From Cocleimonas sp. (GTDB taxonomy: Bacteria; Pseudomonadota; Gammaproteobacteria; Thiotrichales; Thiotrichaceae), in contig JAKIUW010000028.1 of NCBI GenBank assembly GCA_021647365.1, forward strand, positions 1 through 43,167: a stretch of DNA of 43,167 nucleotides. Direction: 5' to 3'. The position numbers were made by a program, and so were the translations under genes. The notes beneath the pieces were generated by a model. It was not told the origin of the DNA, did not search any database, and saw only the letters and a list, made by a program, of their open reading frames with translations. This document shows positions 34,604-42,960 of the stretch, in pieces (within the stretch, counting starts at the first letter, position 1; each line of letters starts with the position of its first letter).

Positions 34604-36640
34604 TTATACCGCCAGCCCTGAATGCTTTAACAGCGCATCCACACTTGGCTCTCTGCCTCTAAAGGCTTTGAAAGATTCCATCGCCGTACGCGAGCCACCG
34701 ACTTCCAACACTTCTTTAAGGAAGGCTTCACCGACAACTTGATTAAACAAGCCTTCCTCTTCAAAACGCGCAAAGGCATCCGCTGATAAAACCTCTGCCC
34801 ACTTATAACTGTAATAACCTGCGGCATAACCACCTGCAAAAATATGCGAGAAACCATGCTGAAAACGATTGAACTTAGGCGGGATAATTACGGCAATATG
34901 TTCACGTGTTTTATCCAACACCGCTTGAATTTGTTCGGCAGAATTTATGCTCGGATCACCATGAATGCGCATATCAAAAATTGAAAATTCAAGCTGGCGT
35001 ACCATGCCCATCGCTGTTTGAAAATGACGCGCAGCCTGCATTTTATCGAATAAATCATCAGGGAGTTTCTCGCCTGTTTCATAATGCTCGGCAAACATGT
35101 CCAAGGCTTCGCGCTGCCAACACCAGTTTTCCATAAACTGGCTGGGGAGTTCTACTGCATCCCATTCCACGCCCGAAATGCCTGAAATATCCAAATATTC
35201 CACCTTTGTCATCATGTGGTGTAAGCCATGTCCAAATTCATGAAACAAGGTAATCACTTCATCGTGAGTAAAGAGTGCAGGCTTACCGCCCGCAGGTGGT
35301 GCCGAATTACAGGTCATAAATGCAACGGGTGTTTGCAGTGTGTTGTCCATTTTAAAACGGCTACAAAAATCAGCCATCCATGCGCCACCGCGTTTGTGTT
35401 GGCGGGCGTATAAATCTAAATAGAAACGTGCTTTAAGGTTATTACTTTCATCAAAAATTTCAAAAAAACGCACATCATCGTGCCAACTTTTCACCGAGTC
35501 ATTTTGTTTGATAGTGACTTTATATAGTTTTTCGACCAGCTCAAATAAACCGTTTAAAACATTATCAACCGCAAAGTAAGGTTTTAAATCTTCATCGCTA
35601 ATGGCATAACGTTCTTGCTTCAGTTTCTCGCTGGCGTAGCCTGTATCCCACGCTTGCAGATCGCTGAAACCCAATTCGCTTTCAGCAAATTCACTAAGTT
35701 CTTTAAATTCTTTTTTGGCAAAGGGTAATGACTTCTCTGCTAACTCATCAAGAAAGCCTATGACTTGTTCAGGTGAATCTGCCATTTTGGTATCTAACGA
35801 TAAATTCGCGTAGCTATCAAAGCCGAGCAATGCTGCTTTCTCTTGACGAAGCTTTAAAATTTCACCCATGTTTTTGCTATTGTCTAATTTGGCATCAGTG
35901 CCTTGATCCGATGCGCGGGTGCTGTATGCACGGTAGACTTCTTCACGTAATTCACGGTCATTCGCATAAGTCATCACCGCATAATAAGAAGGGAAATCGA
36001 GCGTTATCAACCAACCACTTAAGTCACGTTGTTTTGCGGCCTCTGCTGCTTGCTCAATGGCTGTTTCTGGCAAACCTTCTAGTTGGGAAACATCGCTGAT
36101 TTCTTTGCTCCACGCATTAGTAGCATCTAAGACATTGTCTGAATATTTTGACGTGATCGTTGAAAGTGCCGTACTGATTTCACCATAACGCTTTTTTTCA
36201 TCATCAGGTAAATCAACGCCCGACAAGCGAAAACCTTTGAGCGAGTTCTCTAAACTTTTACGCTGTGCGCTATCCAAACCCAGCGCATCTTGCTTGTCTT
36301 GAATCTGTTGTAAGGCATCAAAGAGTTCTTTATTTTGTCCCATCTCAGTGCTGTATTCGCTAAGCTTCGGTAAACAAGCGGTATACGCGTCGCGCAATTC
36401 AGGGGTATTCACCACCCCATTCATATGGCTGACTGGCGACCACATGCGCTCAAATTCATTGTCTGATAATTCAAGCGGATGGATTAGGTTATCCCAAGTG
36501 TATTCGGTATTTTCTGCAAGCAGTTTTTTTGTTAATGCACGCCCTTCTTTTAAAAGCTCATCAAGTGCAGGTTCAATGAGCTCTGGCTTAATAGCAGGGT
36601 AGTCAGCGAGGTCTTTTATATTGAGTAATGGTGATTTCAT
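34604..36640 (-). CDS. prlC: Oligopeptidase A
   Basis: M3 zinc metallopeptidase of the cytoplasm that degrades short peptides, including cleaved signal peptides. The zinc motif HEFGH is at residues 467-471, within FTHDEVITLFHEFGHGLHHM; the third ligand Glu lies downstream in SGVEWDAVELPSQFMENW. 678 residues (680 in E. coli). No clear ribosome binding site precedes the ATG. Stop and xthA start are adjacent. Confidence 0.96.
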   Translation of the reverse strand: MKSPLLNIKDLADYPAIKPELIEPALDELLKEGRALTKKLLAENTEYTWDNLIHPLELSDNEFERMWSPVSHMNGVVNTPELRDAYTACLPKLSEYSTEMGQNKELFDALQQIQDKQDALGLDSAQRKSLENSLKGFRLSGVDLPDDEKKRYGEISTALSTITSKYSDNVLDATNAWSKEISDVSQLEGLPETAIEQAAEAAKQRDLSGWLITLDFPSYYAVMTYANDRELREEVYRAYSTRASDQGTDAKLDNSKNMGEILKLRQEKAALLGFDSYANLSLDTKMADSPEQVIGFLDELAEKSLPFAKKEFKELSEFAESELGFSDLQAWDTGYASEKLKQERYAISDEDLKPYFAVDNVLNGLFELVEKLYKVTIKQNDSVKSWHDDVRFFEIFDESNNLKARFYLDLYARQHKRGGAWMADFCSRFKMDNTLQTPVAFMTCNSAPPAGGKPALFTHDEVITLFHEFGHGLHHMMTKVEYLDISGISGVEWDAVELPSQFMENWCWQREALDMFAEHYETGEKLPDDLFDKMQAARHFQTAMGMVRQLEFSIFDMRIHGDPSINSAEQIQAVLDKTREHIAVIIPPKFNRFQHGFSHIFAGGYAAGYYSYKWAEVLSADAFARFEEEGLFNQVVGEAFLKEVLEVGGSRTAMESFKAFRGREPSVDALLKHSGLAV

Positions 36641-36685
36641 TTTTAGTTTTTATCTTATAGTGGGAATTATAAATAGTTGGTACGA

Positions 36686-37828
36686 TTAAGGTTCTTTCAA
36701 TACTAGCTTACTATTTTCTACACCCAACACCAATTCACCTGCAATTACTCGGGCAAAGGTTTCATTGACAATTTCACCGCGCCAATCATCTGACAGTTTT
36801 TCCTCTCCCGCTTGAATCATATTCGCCACTTGTTTTCTGCCGGCAATTGCAGCTGGGGTGATGCCTTGTTTTTTAGCTTCTATTTGAATCACTAACATGA
36901 GTAAATCAATCACGCCGTTTTGTGTGGGGGTGGGTTTTTTACTGCGCGGTAGCTCTGGCCATTCGCTTTCTGGGGTTTCTGCGCCTTTTTTTAAAAGGTC
37001 TAACCATGTTTGGTGGTACTTTTTTGTGCGGTCAGCGTTGATGCCTCGGATTTGCCCTATCTCTTGTGAGCTTTTTGGATTCTGTCTCGCAAGATCAATT
37101 AAAATATCATCGCCAATTATCCATTTACGCGGCAGATTTTTTTGCTCGGCTAGGTTCTCACGCCATGCAGCTAGCTCTCTTAATATAGGTAGTTGATGGC
37201 GTTTTAATACTTGGTTGCCTCTGATTTTTTTCCAGCGCTGATTGGCATTGATGGCATAGGTTTCTGGATCGCATGCTTTTGCAAAATCTTTATCCAGCCA
37301 TTCGAGGCGATTTTGTGCCTCTAGCTTCTCAAGCATCATTGGATAAATTTGCGCTAGGTAACGCACATCATCTATCGCATATTTTAGCTGTGCTTCTTTT
37401 AGTGGCCGGCGTGACCAGTCGGTACGAACTTGTGATTTGTCGATAGCAACGCCCAGCATTTGTTCAACTAAACGCGCATACGCCATGGTATCACCCAAAC
37501 CTAAAACTGCAGCCGCTACTTGCGTATCAAAAATTGGACTTGGCGTTTTGCCTGATAATTGCAGAAGGATTTCCATATCTTGATGCGCCGCATGTAACAC
37601 AATCGTGATTTTAGGATCATTTAAAACCTCGGTAAGTGATGACAAGTCATCAATGCTCAAAGGATCAACACAAGCGCGATGCCCGTCGGCTTCTATTTGG
37701 ATTAAACACAGTTTGGCGTAATAGGTTTTTTCACGAAGAAACTCGGTATCCAGTGCGACCCATTTTGCCGCACTTATTTTTCCCATAAAGGTTTCTAATT
37801 TTTCGGTAGTTTCTATGACTTCAAACAC
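36686..37828 (-). CDS. rnd: Ribonuclease D
   Basis: 3'-to-5' exonuclease for tRNA 3' processing. The DEDDy catalytic residues are in LDTEFLRE, HAAHQDMEIL and the YAIDDVRYL segment; two HRDC domains follow (RELAAWREN..., and a second, more diverged). I place the start at GTG (37826-37828) because GGAG lies 5 nt before it and the product then begins VFEVIETTEK, aligning with E. coli RNase D. A longer frame opens at TTG 37891 without a good site. 380 residues, as in E. coli (375). Confidence 0.93.
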   Translation of the reverse strand: MFEVIETTEKLETFMGKISAAKWVALDTEFLREKTYYAKLCLIQIEADGHRACVDPLSIDDLSSLTEVLNDPKITIVLHAAHQDMEILLQLSGKTPSPIFDTQVAAAVLGLGDTMAYARLVEQMLGVAIDKSQVRTDWSRRPLKEAQLKYAIDDVRYLAQIYPMMLEKLEAQNRLEWLDKDFAKACDPETYAINANQRWKKIRGNQVLKRHQLPILRELAAWRENLAEQKNLPRKWIIGDDILIDLARQNPKSSQEIGQIRGINADRTKKYHQTWLDLLKKGAETPESEWPELPRSKKPTPTQNGVIDLLMLVIQIEAKKQGITPAAIAGRKQVANMIQAGEEKLSDDWRGEIVNETFARVIAGELVLGVENSKLVLKEP

Positions 37829-37979
37829 GTTTGCTCCAAGAATTTTTCTATCATTATTTGTGTACTTGAGAGAATAAAGGACTCCGTCCAAATAAGAAAG
37901 TCATTAGGCTACATAAGTATTTAATAATATTACGATATTTTTCCGTTTGTTGACTTACTAAATTTTTAGGCGCAATCTC

Positions 37980-38093
37980 GAGCTACCTTAAAGATTTCTT
38001 CCAACCGCTAGGAAGGATACGTCGGCATTACGGAGGATGCTCCCCCTAAACCGACATCAAAAAGGCCTATTCTTTTGAGTAGGCCTTTTTTTT
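37980..38093 (+). ncRNA. Candidate small RNA or structured leader ending in a strong terminator
   Basis: In a 376-nt gene-free stretch, several nested stems precede a strong terminator. They are CTTCC/GGAAG (37998-38002 with 38011-38015), GTCGG/CCGAC (38021-38025 with 38051-38055), and GGAG-GATG-CTCC inside the second (38032-38043). Four GGA triplets fall within about 26 nt, two in or beside loops, which fits CsrA/RsmA binding. TTGACT at 37950-37955 could be a -35 box. No family is recognised. It lies 112 nt upstream of the hemerythrin-like gene, so a leader role is also possible. Confidence 0.45.
38063..38093 (+). terminator. Strong intrinsic terminator
   Basis: AGGCCTA and TAGGCCT form a perfect 7-bp stem with a 10-nt loop, followed by eight T. 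It is preceded by A5, so it may work both ways. It ends the candidate small RNA. Confidence 0.85.
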
Positions 38094-38204
38094 AATTTAC
38101 TTTTAATCCCTCGTTTCCTTGACTAGCTTTTAAAATCTACTACTTTACTAATAGAGACCTTTTTTAAAGAAGCATTCATAACAATAACCAACTGCGAGGA
38201 TATT

Positions 38205-38642
38205 ATGCTTAGCTTTACACAGCTCAACGAAGAAAATAATAAAATAAAAGAACTTTCGAGCGTTCTAAACTATTTAATAGAAAATAAGGAAATGTGTAAT
38301 AAAGATACCACTTGCGATCTTTTTCTTAAATATGCTGAAGAAGTAACGAACCATTTGTATTTAGAAGAGAAAGAAGTTTACCGTCATTTATTGAATCACA
38401 ATGACTTAAAGGTAAGAAATACGGTAAATGATTTTTTCTCAGGCTCTATCGAAATCAAACGTGTTTTTAATGAATACTTAGGGCAATGGTGTAAAAACAA
38501 AAAACTACGCGTTACAAAACATGATGAGTTTGTCGCAGATACTCGCGAAATGTTTGGTCTTGTTTTAAATAGAATTGATGCTGAGACAAATATTTTATAC
38601 CCTATGATTAAAGAGGCTCTGGGTGATAAAATCGCAGCTTAG
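38205..38642 (+). CDS. Hemerythrin-like (HHE domain) protein
   Basis: 145-residue four-helix protein. HLYLEEKEVYRHLL (helix 2, His and Glu) and KHDEFVADTREMFGLVLNRIDAETNILYPMI (here KHDEFVADTR and IDAETNILYPMI) match the hemerythrin/HHE pattern of a di-iron site. Such proteins bind oxygen or nitric oxide, or store iron. The expected first His is less clear (TQLNEENNKIKEL region), so metal binding is not certain. GAGGATATT precedes the ATG. Confidence 0.7.
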   Translation: MLSFTQLNEENNKIKELSSVLNYLIENKEMCNKDTTCDLFLKYAEEVTNHLYLEEKEVYRHLLNHNDLKVRNTVNDFFSGSIEIKRVFNEYLGQWCKNKKLRVTKHDEFVADTREMFGLVLNRIDAETNILYPMIKEALGDKIAA

Positions 38643-38667
38643 CTATTATATGCCACTATATAAAACT

Positions 38668-38718
38668 ATCATGTAAAAGTGGGGGGGTGTCAAAGTACAC
38701 CCCCCCACTTTTACATGA
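38668..38718. repeat. Palindromic repeat, paired copy 10, arms in reverse order
   Basis: The G-arm (ATCATGTAAAAGTG, seven G in all, TGT) comes first and the C-arm (ACA, seven C, ACTTTTACATGA) second. They are separated by only CAAAGT. This is the reverse of the other four paired copies, whose C-arm is on the left, and the usual GCTTTT ends are missing at the centre. The stem of about 22 bp is perfect. It lies between convergent hemerythrin-like and GST genes. Confidence 0.93.
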
Positions 38719-38744
38719 CTGCAACAATTATCTCCGTTATGGAC

Positions 38745-39419
38745 TTATCCAATATCAATCGCATCAAAGTCGATCACCTGAGTTTCTTGTTTGCCTACTT
38801 CAATCCAGTTCTGTATGTATTCATTATGTAAAATGGTATCAACATATTCATTTACAAAGCCTGAAACTTTTACGTCATAAATAGAGAAACGCAACGCTAT
38901 TGGCGCAAACATGGCATCCGCACCGCTAAACTCACCAAATAGCCAAGGGCCACCTGCCCCATAATGTTGTTTGCAGTACCTCCAAATATCAATAATACGG
39001 TCAATTTCTTGTTGAACATCAGCAGGGACAGGGTGATTGGGGAAGTGCTTTTTGCAGTCCATGCCAAAGGAGTTACGTAATGCAAAAAAGCCGGAGTGCA
39101 TCTCAGCAGAAACTGCGCGAGCGACAGCCCTTGCTTGCATATCTTTCGGCCATCCTTGCTGATTTAAGAATTTATCATTGGTATATTCGATGATAGCTAG
39201 GGAGTCCCAAACACGAAAGCCCTCACCGTTTGCGCTATCAACCAACACTGGCACTTTTCCATTAGAGAAATAGGGACGCACCTTTTCTTGTGTTTTCTTT
39301 TCGTAAAGAAAAACCATTTCCTCGTCAAAAGAAATATCAAAATTTTTAAGGAAAAACCATGGACGCAATGACCACGAGGAATAATTTTTATTACCAATGA
39401 CTAATTTTAAATTGCTCAT
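38745..39419 (-). CDS. Glutathione S-transferase family protein
   Basis: 224 residues from the ATG at 39419, which has GGTGA upstream; a GTG three codons earlier is possible. The N-terminal thioredoxin-like half has KNYSSWSLRPWFFLKNFDI with a candidate catalytic Ser, and GKVPVLVD with the cis-proline and an ExSxAI-like WDSLAIIEY. The C-terminal half is all helical. Likely conjugates glutathione or acts as a peroxidase; the substrate cannot be told. Confidence 0.85.
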   Translation of the reverse strand: MSNLKLVIGNKNYSSWSLRPWFFLKNFDISFDEEMVFLYEKKTQEKVRPYFSNGKVPVLVDSANGEGFRVWDSLAIIEYTNDKFLNQQGWPKDMQARAVARAVSAEMHSGFFALRNSFGMDCKKHFPNHPVPADVQQEIDRIIDIWRYCKQHYGAGGPWLFGEFSGADAMFAPIALRFSIYDVKVSGFVNEYVDTILHNEYIQNWIEVGKQETQVIDFDAIDIG

Positions 39420-39526
39420 TTGAATCACCTAATTATTGGGATGAGCACAGAATAGCAAATAGCTAAAGTAAAAATCTATTCGTTTTAGTGGAATGCTGCT
39501 GTCAGAATTATTGATAGCTATTTGTA

Positions 39527-39555
39527 TGCACACCCCCCCCCCACTTTTGAATGAT
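39527..39555 (-). repeat. Palindromic-repeat single unit, copy 11 (degenerate, ten C)
   Basis: One C-arm: TGCACA, ten C, ACTTTTGAATGAT. The C-run is the longest in the window and ACAT has become GAAT. It lies about 124 nt after the pfp stop and upstream of the GST gene, beyond the pfp terminator. Confidence 0.75.
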
Positions 39556-39624
39556 AGCTCGTTAGTTTTTTATAACGACTGCTAGAATTTATACAGAGCT
39601 ACATGATGTATTTGATTCACATAT

Positions 39625-39653
39625 AAAAAAGCCCTGCATTGCAGAGCTTTTTT
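39625..39653 (-). terminator. Intrinsic terminator after pfp
   Basis: GC-c-CTGCA and TGCAG-a-GC pair around a mismatch, flanked by A6 and T6. It lies about 25 nt beyond the pfp stop codon. Confidence 0.75.
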
Positions 39654-39678
39654 ATTGCTTAGAAGTAATTGAATTACT

Positions 39679-40941
39679 TTACTTTACTTTAAACTCAGGC
39701 AACTTCTTCTCAACCAAGTTTTTCTTCAAGGTGACATACACAGGCATACCATTCTTGTATGGAGGATATGCTTCACCTTCGATCAATGGCAATAAGTATT
39801 CACGACATGCATCGGTAATACCAAAGCCATCTTCGCTGATATATTCCATTGGCATCATTTTTTCTACGTTTGCAATGTCTGCTAAATCGCCTGACCCCAT
39901 TTCCCATGTATATGGATTGTTTGAGGTACGAATAATTGCTGGCATTACTGAGTTTTTACCCGCAACGGCCATTTCAACTGCCGCTTCACCTAATGCATAA
40001 GCTTGCTCAACATCTGACTTTGATGCCAAATGACGCGCCGCACGTTGTAAGTAATCCGCAACTGCCCAGTGAAATTTATAACCAAGTGCATCTTTAATGA
40101 TGTTAGCAACAACAGGAGCTGCACCACCAAGCTGTGCATGACCAAAATCATCACGGGTACCTTGTTCCGCAAGGAAGCGACCGTCAGGCCATGCTGTTCC
40201 TTCAGATACAACGATCGTGCAGTAGCCGTGGCTTTTCACTTTTGAATCAACCAATGCTAAGAATTTTTCTTGGTTAAACTCAATCTCAGGGAAAAGAATT
40301 ACAACAGGAATATCGTTATCTTCATCTGCTGCTAATGCGCCTGCTGCTGCAATCCAACCTGCATGGCGACCCATAACTTCTAATACAAATATCTTAGTAG
40401 AAGTTGCCGCCATTGACGCAACATCAAAACTAGCTTCGCGTGTAGATACCGCAATGTATTTTGCAACCGAGCCAAAACCTGGGCAGTTATCGGTTACTGG
40501 TAAGTCATTATCAACCGTTTTAGGAACGTGAATGGCTTGGATTGGGTAGCCCATTTTTTCAGAAAGCTGTGAAACTTTTAAGCAAGTATCAGCTGAATCT
40601 CCGCCACCGTTGTAGAAGAAGTAACCAATATTGTGCGCTTTGAAAACTTCGATGAGGCGGTCATATTCTTCTTTATTGTCTTCCAAGCTTTTCATCTTGT
40701 AACGACAAGAACCAAATGCGCCTGATGGTGTATGCATTAAGCCTGCAATGTCCTCATCTGACTCTAGACTACTATCAATAAGGTTTTCTGTTAATGCACC
40801 GATAATGCCATTTTTGCCTGCATATACTTTGCCGATTTTATCGCTATGCTTTTTGGCAGTTTGAATTACACCACAAGCAGATGCGTTGATAACGGCTGTT
40901 ACGCCACCTGATTGTGCATAAAATGCATTTTTTACTGACAT
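39679..40941 (-). CDS. Pyrophosphate-dependent 6-phosphofructokinase
   Basis: Interconverts fructose-6-phosphate and fructose-1,6-bisphosphate with PPi, reversibly. 420 residues, longer than ATP-PFK (320). The phosphoryl-donor loop is NGGGDSADT with Asp115 where ATP enzymes have Gly, and PKTVDNDLP has Lys141 where ATP enzymes have Gly; both are accepted markers of PPi use. MGRHAGWIAAAGAL is the sugar-phosphate region. AGGAG lies 13-15 nt before the ATG. PPi-PFKs of this type are known from methanotrophs and sulfur-oxidising symbionts. Confidence 0.9.
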   Translation of the reverse strand: MSVKNAFYAQSGGVTAVINASACGVIQTAKKHSDKIGKVYAGKNGIIGALTENLIDSSLESDEDIAGLMHTPSGAFGSCRYKMKSLEDNKEEYDRLIEVFKAHNIGYFFYNGGGDSADTCLKVSQLSEKMGYPIQAIHVPKTVDNDLPVTDNCPGFGSVAKYIAVSTREASFDVASMAATSTKIFVLEVMGRHAGWIAAAGALAADEDNDIPVVILFPEIEFNQEKFLALVDSKVKSHGYCTIVVSEGTAWPDGRFLAEQGTRDDFGHAQLGGAAPVVANIIKDALGYKFHWAVADYLQRAARHLASKSDVEQAYALGEAAVEMAVAGKNSVMPAIIRTSNNPYTWEMGSGDLADIANVEKMMPMEYISEDGFGITDACREYLLPLIEGEAYPPYKNGMPVYVTLKKNLVEKKLPEFKVK

Positions 40942-41205
40942 ATAGATACTACTCCTAGCTAAGGTTAATATTGTTTATGATCTTTTAAATTCATTCCTAC
41001 TTATTAATACTCTCTCAAATATTAATAATAAACATTGAAGCTAGGAATAATACGTGACTCATTAAAATAAATCACTTCTTTGTTTCGAAGGTGTTTTAAT
41101 TTTCTAACTTAGATCAAAGAGTATTCCTCGCCTAACGGAGGTCTCCTGTCAGTAGTCAGCTTAGATTGAGAAATATTAGAAGTGCTTTGAGGTAATAGCA
41201 TGCAT
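40942..41205. other. Gene-free upstream region of pfp
   Basis: No coding region is seen. AT-rich sequence, with a small CCTC/GAGG stem (41126-41129 with 41138-41141) about 190 nt before pfp. It probably holds the pfp promoter and a long 5' leader, but I cannot place the boxes with confidence. Confidence 0.4.
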
Positions 41206-41243
41206 AAAAAAAGGGCTGGAAAACCTAAGTCATCCAACCCTTA
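41206..41243 (-). terminator. Intrinsic terminator after the rhodanese gene
   Basis: On the minus strand AAGGGTTGGA pairs with TCCAGCCCTT (one mismatch), followed by a T-run. It lies 25 nt beyond the stop. Confidence 0.75.
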
Positions 41244-41267
41244 TCTTATATAGAGGCGAAGTGATAA

Positions 41268-41612
41268 TTAGCCTTGCGCTTGCATCTCTTCGGGGCGAAT
41301 AACTTCAAAACCTGATTGATACCAAGAAATTATTCCACCGCGTAGGTTGAGTGCTTCAATACCTGCTTCTTGTGCAACATAACCACAGACTTGTCCCGAG
41401 CGTGCACCACTTCGACAATAAAAAACGATGGTTTTATCTTTAGGCAAATCATTTATTTTTAGAGGGACAGTGTGCATAGGCATAAACTCGCCTCCCTCGA
41501 TAATACCTTGCATAAATTCTGCTTGAGAACGCACATCGTAAAGTAGGACATCTTCATCACTATCCATCATTTCTTTAAGTACTGGAGCATCTATTTCTTT
41601 AATCATTGACAT
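41268..41612 (-). CDS. Rhodanese-like sulfurtransferase
   Basis: Single-domain rhodanese of 114 residues. The active-site loop is CRSGARSG with the catalytic Cys at residue 66; LLYDVRSQAEFMQGII is the conserved first half. The loop length of six residues fits sulfurtransferase (GlpE-type) rather than phosphatase activity. With two TusA-like proteins elsewhere in the window it adds to a sulfur-transfer theme. AAGG lies about 10 nt before the ATG. Confidence 0.92.
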   Translation of the reverse strand: MSMIKEIDAPVLKEMMDSDEDVLLYDVRSQAEFMQGIIEGGEFMPMHTVPLKINDLPKDKTIVFYCRSGARSGQVCGYVAQEAGIEALNLRGGIISWYQSGFEVIRPEEMQAQG

Positions 41613-41728
41613 CTAAATAAAACCTTAATAAGTAATTGCTAATAAACTGATATTAACATTTACCCAGTAAAATAGTCAAGATTACAAATACATTTATAGG
41701 TTCAATTATAAGGTGAGGTTTGACTAAT

Positions 41729-41754
41729 AATCACTCCTGCATTTATGAGTGATT
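41729..41754 (-). terminator. Possible hairpin after the HPP gene
   Basis: AATCACTC and GAGTGATT form an 8-bp stem with a 10-nt loop, 15 nt beyond the HPP stop. No clear T-run follows on the minus strand, so termination is uncertain. Confidence 0.4.
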
Positions 41755-41768
41755 GCAAAACTAGATGG

Positions 41769-42455
41769 CTATTTTGTATTACTGTGCATTGTCGCTAATG
41801 AATAAATTTTGACTAAATCAGCCTCGCTAATATCCACAATTGAATCTATCTGGCTGAGAGCATAAACAAAGTCTTCATGATTAATGGGTGAGTAAGGATC
41901 ATCATCTTGGGCTGCTGCAGATTTAGAAAGTGCTGCAGGATAGCTGCGCCAAGAAAATAAGGCATTAATGGCGATGGCAATAATTATCATTACTATGGTA
42001 TTGATTAAAACAGGTGTAATGATATATAGATAGCTCAAGTCATGAATCTGCGAACTACCAATTACTGCTGCTAATGCTGTTGCGCCACCAGGCGGATGAA
42101 TACATCGCGCATAATATTGCGCCCAAATTGCTAAGCCTACACTGGCTGCTGCGGCAACATGAATATCAGGCATCAGTTGATAGCAAGCAACACCAATAAA
42201 AGCAGAAATAATATGCCCGCCAAACACATTCCAAGGTTGCGAGAAAGGCACGTTAGGAGCAGCAAATAATAATACAGCTGTCGCCCCCATTGAAGGAATA
42301 ATATAAACCGCATCTGCCACGCCTAAAAGCTGCCTGGTTATCAGGTAAATAATATAAATACTTAGAAAACCACCGAGGAAAGAAATAAACTTTTCTTTAT
42401 GGCTAGTGGTTTGTTGGCTTGCTCCGAGGAGGCGAATGATGTCTATTTTTGTCAT
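41769..42455 (-). CDS. HPP family integral membrane protein
   Basis: 228 residues with four to five membrane helices. SMGATAVLLFAAP, QPWNVFGGHIISAFIG and ARCIHPPGGATALAAVIG are the HPP-domain signatures (the family is named after His-Pro-Pro). Some members are nitrite transporters in plants and cyanobacteria; others carry CBS domains, absent here. AGGATAAAAA precedes the ATG. It is divergent from the ATL gene. Confidence 0.85.
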   Translation of the reverse strand: MTKIDIIRLLGASQQTTSHKEKFISFLGGFLSIYIIYLITRQLLGVADAVYIIPSMGATAVLLFAAPNVPFSQPWNVFGGHIISAFIGVACYQLMPDIHVAAAASVGLAIWAQYYARCIHPPGGATALAAVIGSSQIHDLSYLYIITPVLINTIVMIIIAIAINALFSWRSYPAALSKSAAAQDDDPYSPINHEDFVYALSQIDSIVDISEADLVKIYSLATMHSNTK

Positions 42456-42531
42456 TTTTTATCCTAAAATATATCTCATCAATACCTCATCATTAAAGCA
42501 CAAATACAGTAAAGCTTGCTACTATTGGAGC

Positions 42532-42876
42532 ATGTCTAAATTTCAAAATAAATTTGATCAAAAAATCTGGAGTGTCGTTTCGCAGATTAAAGCAGGTAGG
42601 GTTATGGCTTATGGCGAAGTTGCACGAGCAGCAGGTTATCCACGTCATGCTCGCATGGTTAGCAAAGCTATGTCACGCTCCCCAGATATATTACCGTGGT
42701 ATAGAGTAGTGCGCTCAAACCGTACCCTCGCATTTGATGAAGGTAGTGATTATTATAAAAATCAAGTGAAGCTGCTTGAAGCTGATGGAGTTATTGTCAG
42801 CGAAGGGAAAGTAATTCCAATGGAGTCTGATGAAGATACCTCGCTGGATGAATTGCTTTGGAGCGTGCAAGAATAA
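42532..42876 (+). CDS. Alkyltransferase-like protein (ATL)
   Basis: Resembles the DNA-binding domain of O6-alkylguanine transferases, but the catalytic PCHR is replaced by PWYR (residues 55-58, Trp56). This makes it an ATL protein, which binds O6-alkylguanine and directs it to nucleotide excision repair. The helix-turn-helix is VMAYGEVARAAGYPRHARMVSKAM. 114 residues from the ATG at 42532, preceded by GGAG with very short spacing. The C-terminus (MESDEDTSLDELLW) is acidic. Confidence 0.9.
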   Translation: MSKFQNKFDQKIWSVVSQIKAGRVMAYGEVARAAGYPRHARMVSKAMSRSPDILPWYRVVRSNRTLAFDEGSDYYKNQVKLLEADGVIVSEGKVIPMESDEDTSLDELLWSVQE

Positions 42877-42915
42877 TTTTTTGGCGCAAAGATCTAATTG
42901 TAAAAGGGGAATTTT

Positions 42916-42942
42916 ATGGGAGGTTCATTGATTCAAGGTTAG
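42916..42942 (+). other. Eight-codon mini-ORF with a strong ribosome binding site
   Basis: ATG with AAAGGGG upstream reads MGGSLIQG then TAG. It may be the scarred start of a lost gene or a leader peptide; it ends 19 nt before a palindromic unit. Confidence 0.3.
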
Positions 42943-42960
42943 TTCTTTTTATAAAGAGTT

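Noticed and set aside
36686..37891. RNase D starting at TTG 37891
   Set aside because: The extra 21 residues have no counterpart in the family and no ribosome binding site; the GTG at 37828 has GGAG 5 nt upstream.
38687..38884. A 65-codon plus-strand frame beginning in a repeat
   Set aside because: It runs antisense through the GST gene, with no ribosome binding site or family resemblance.
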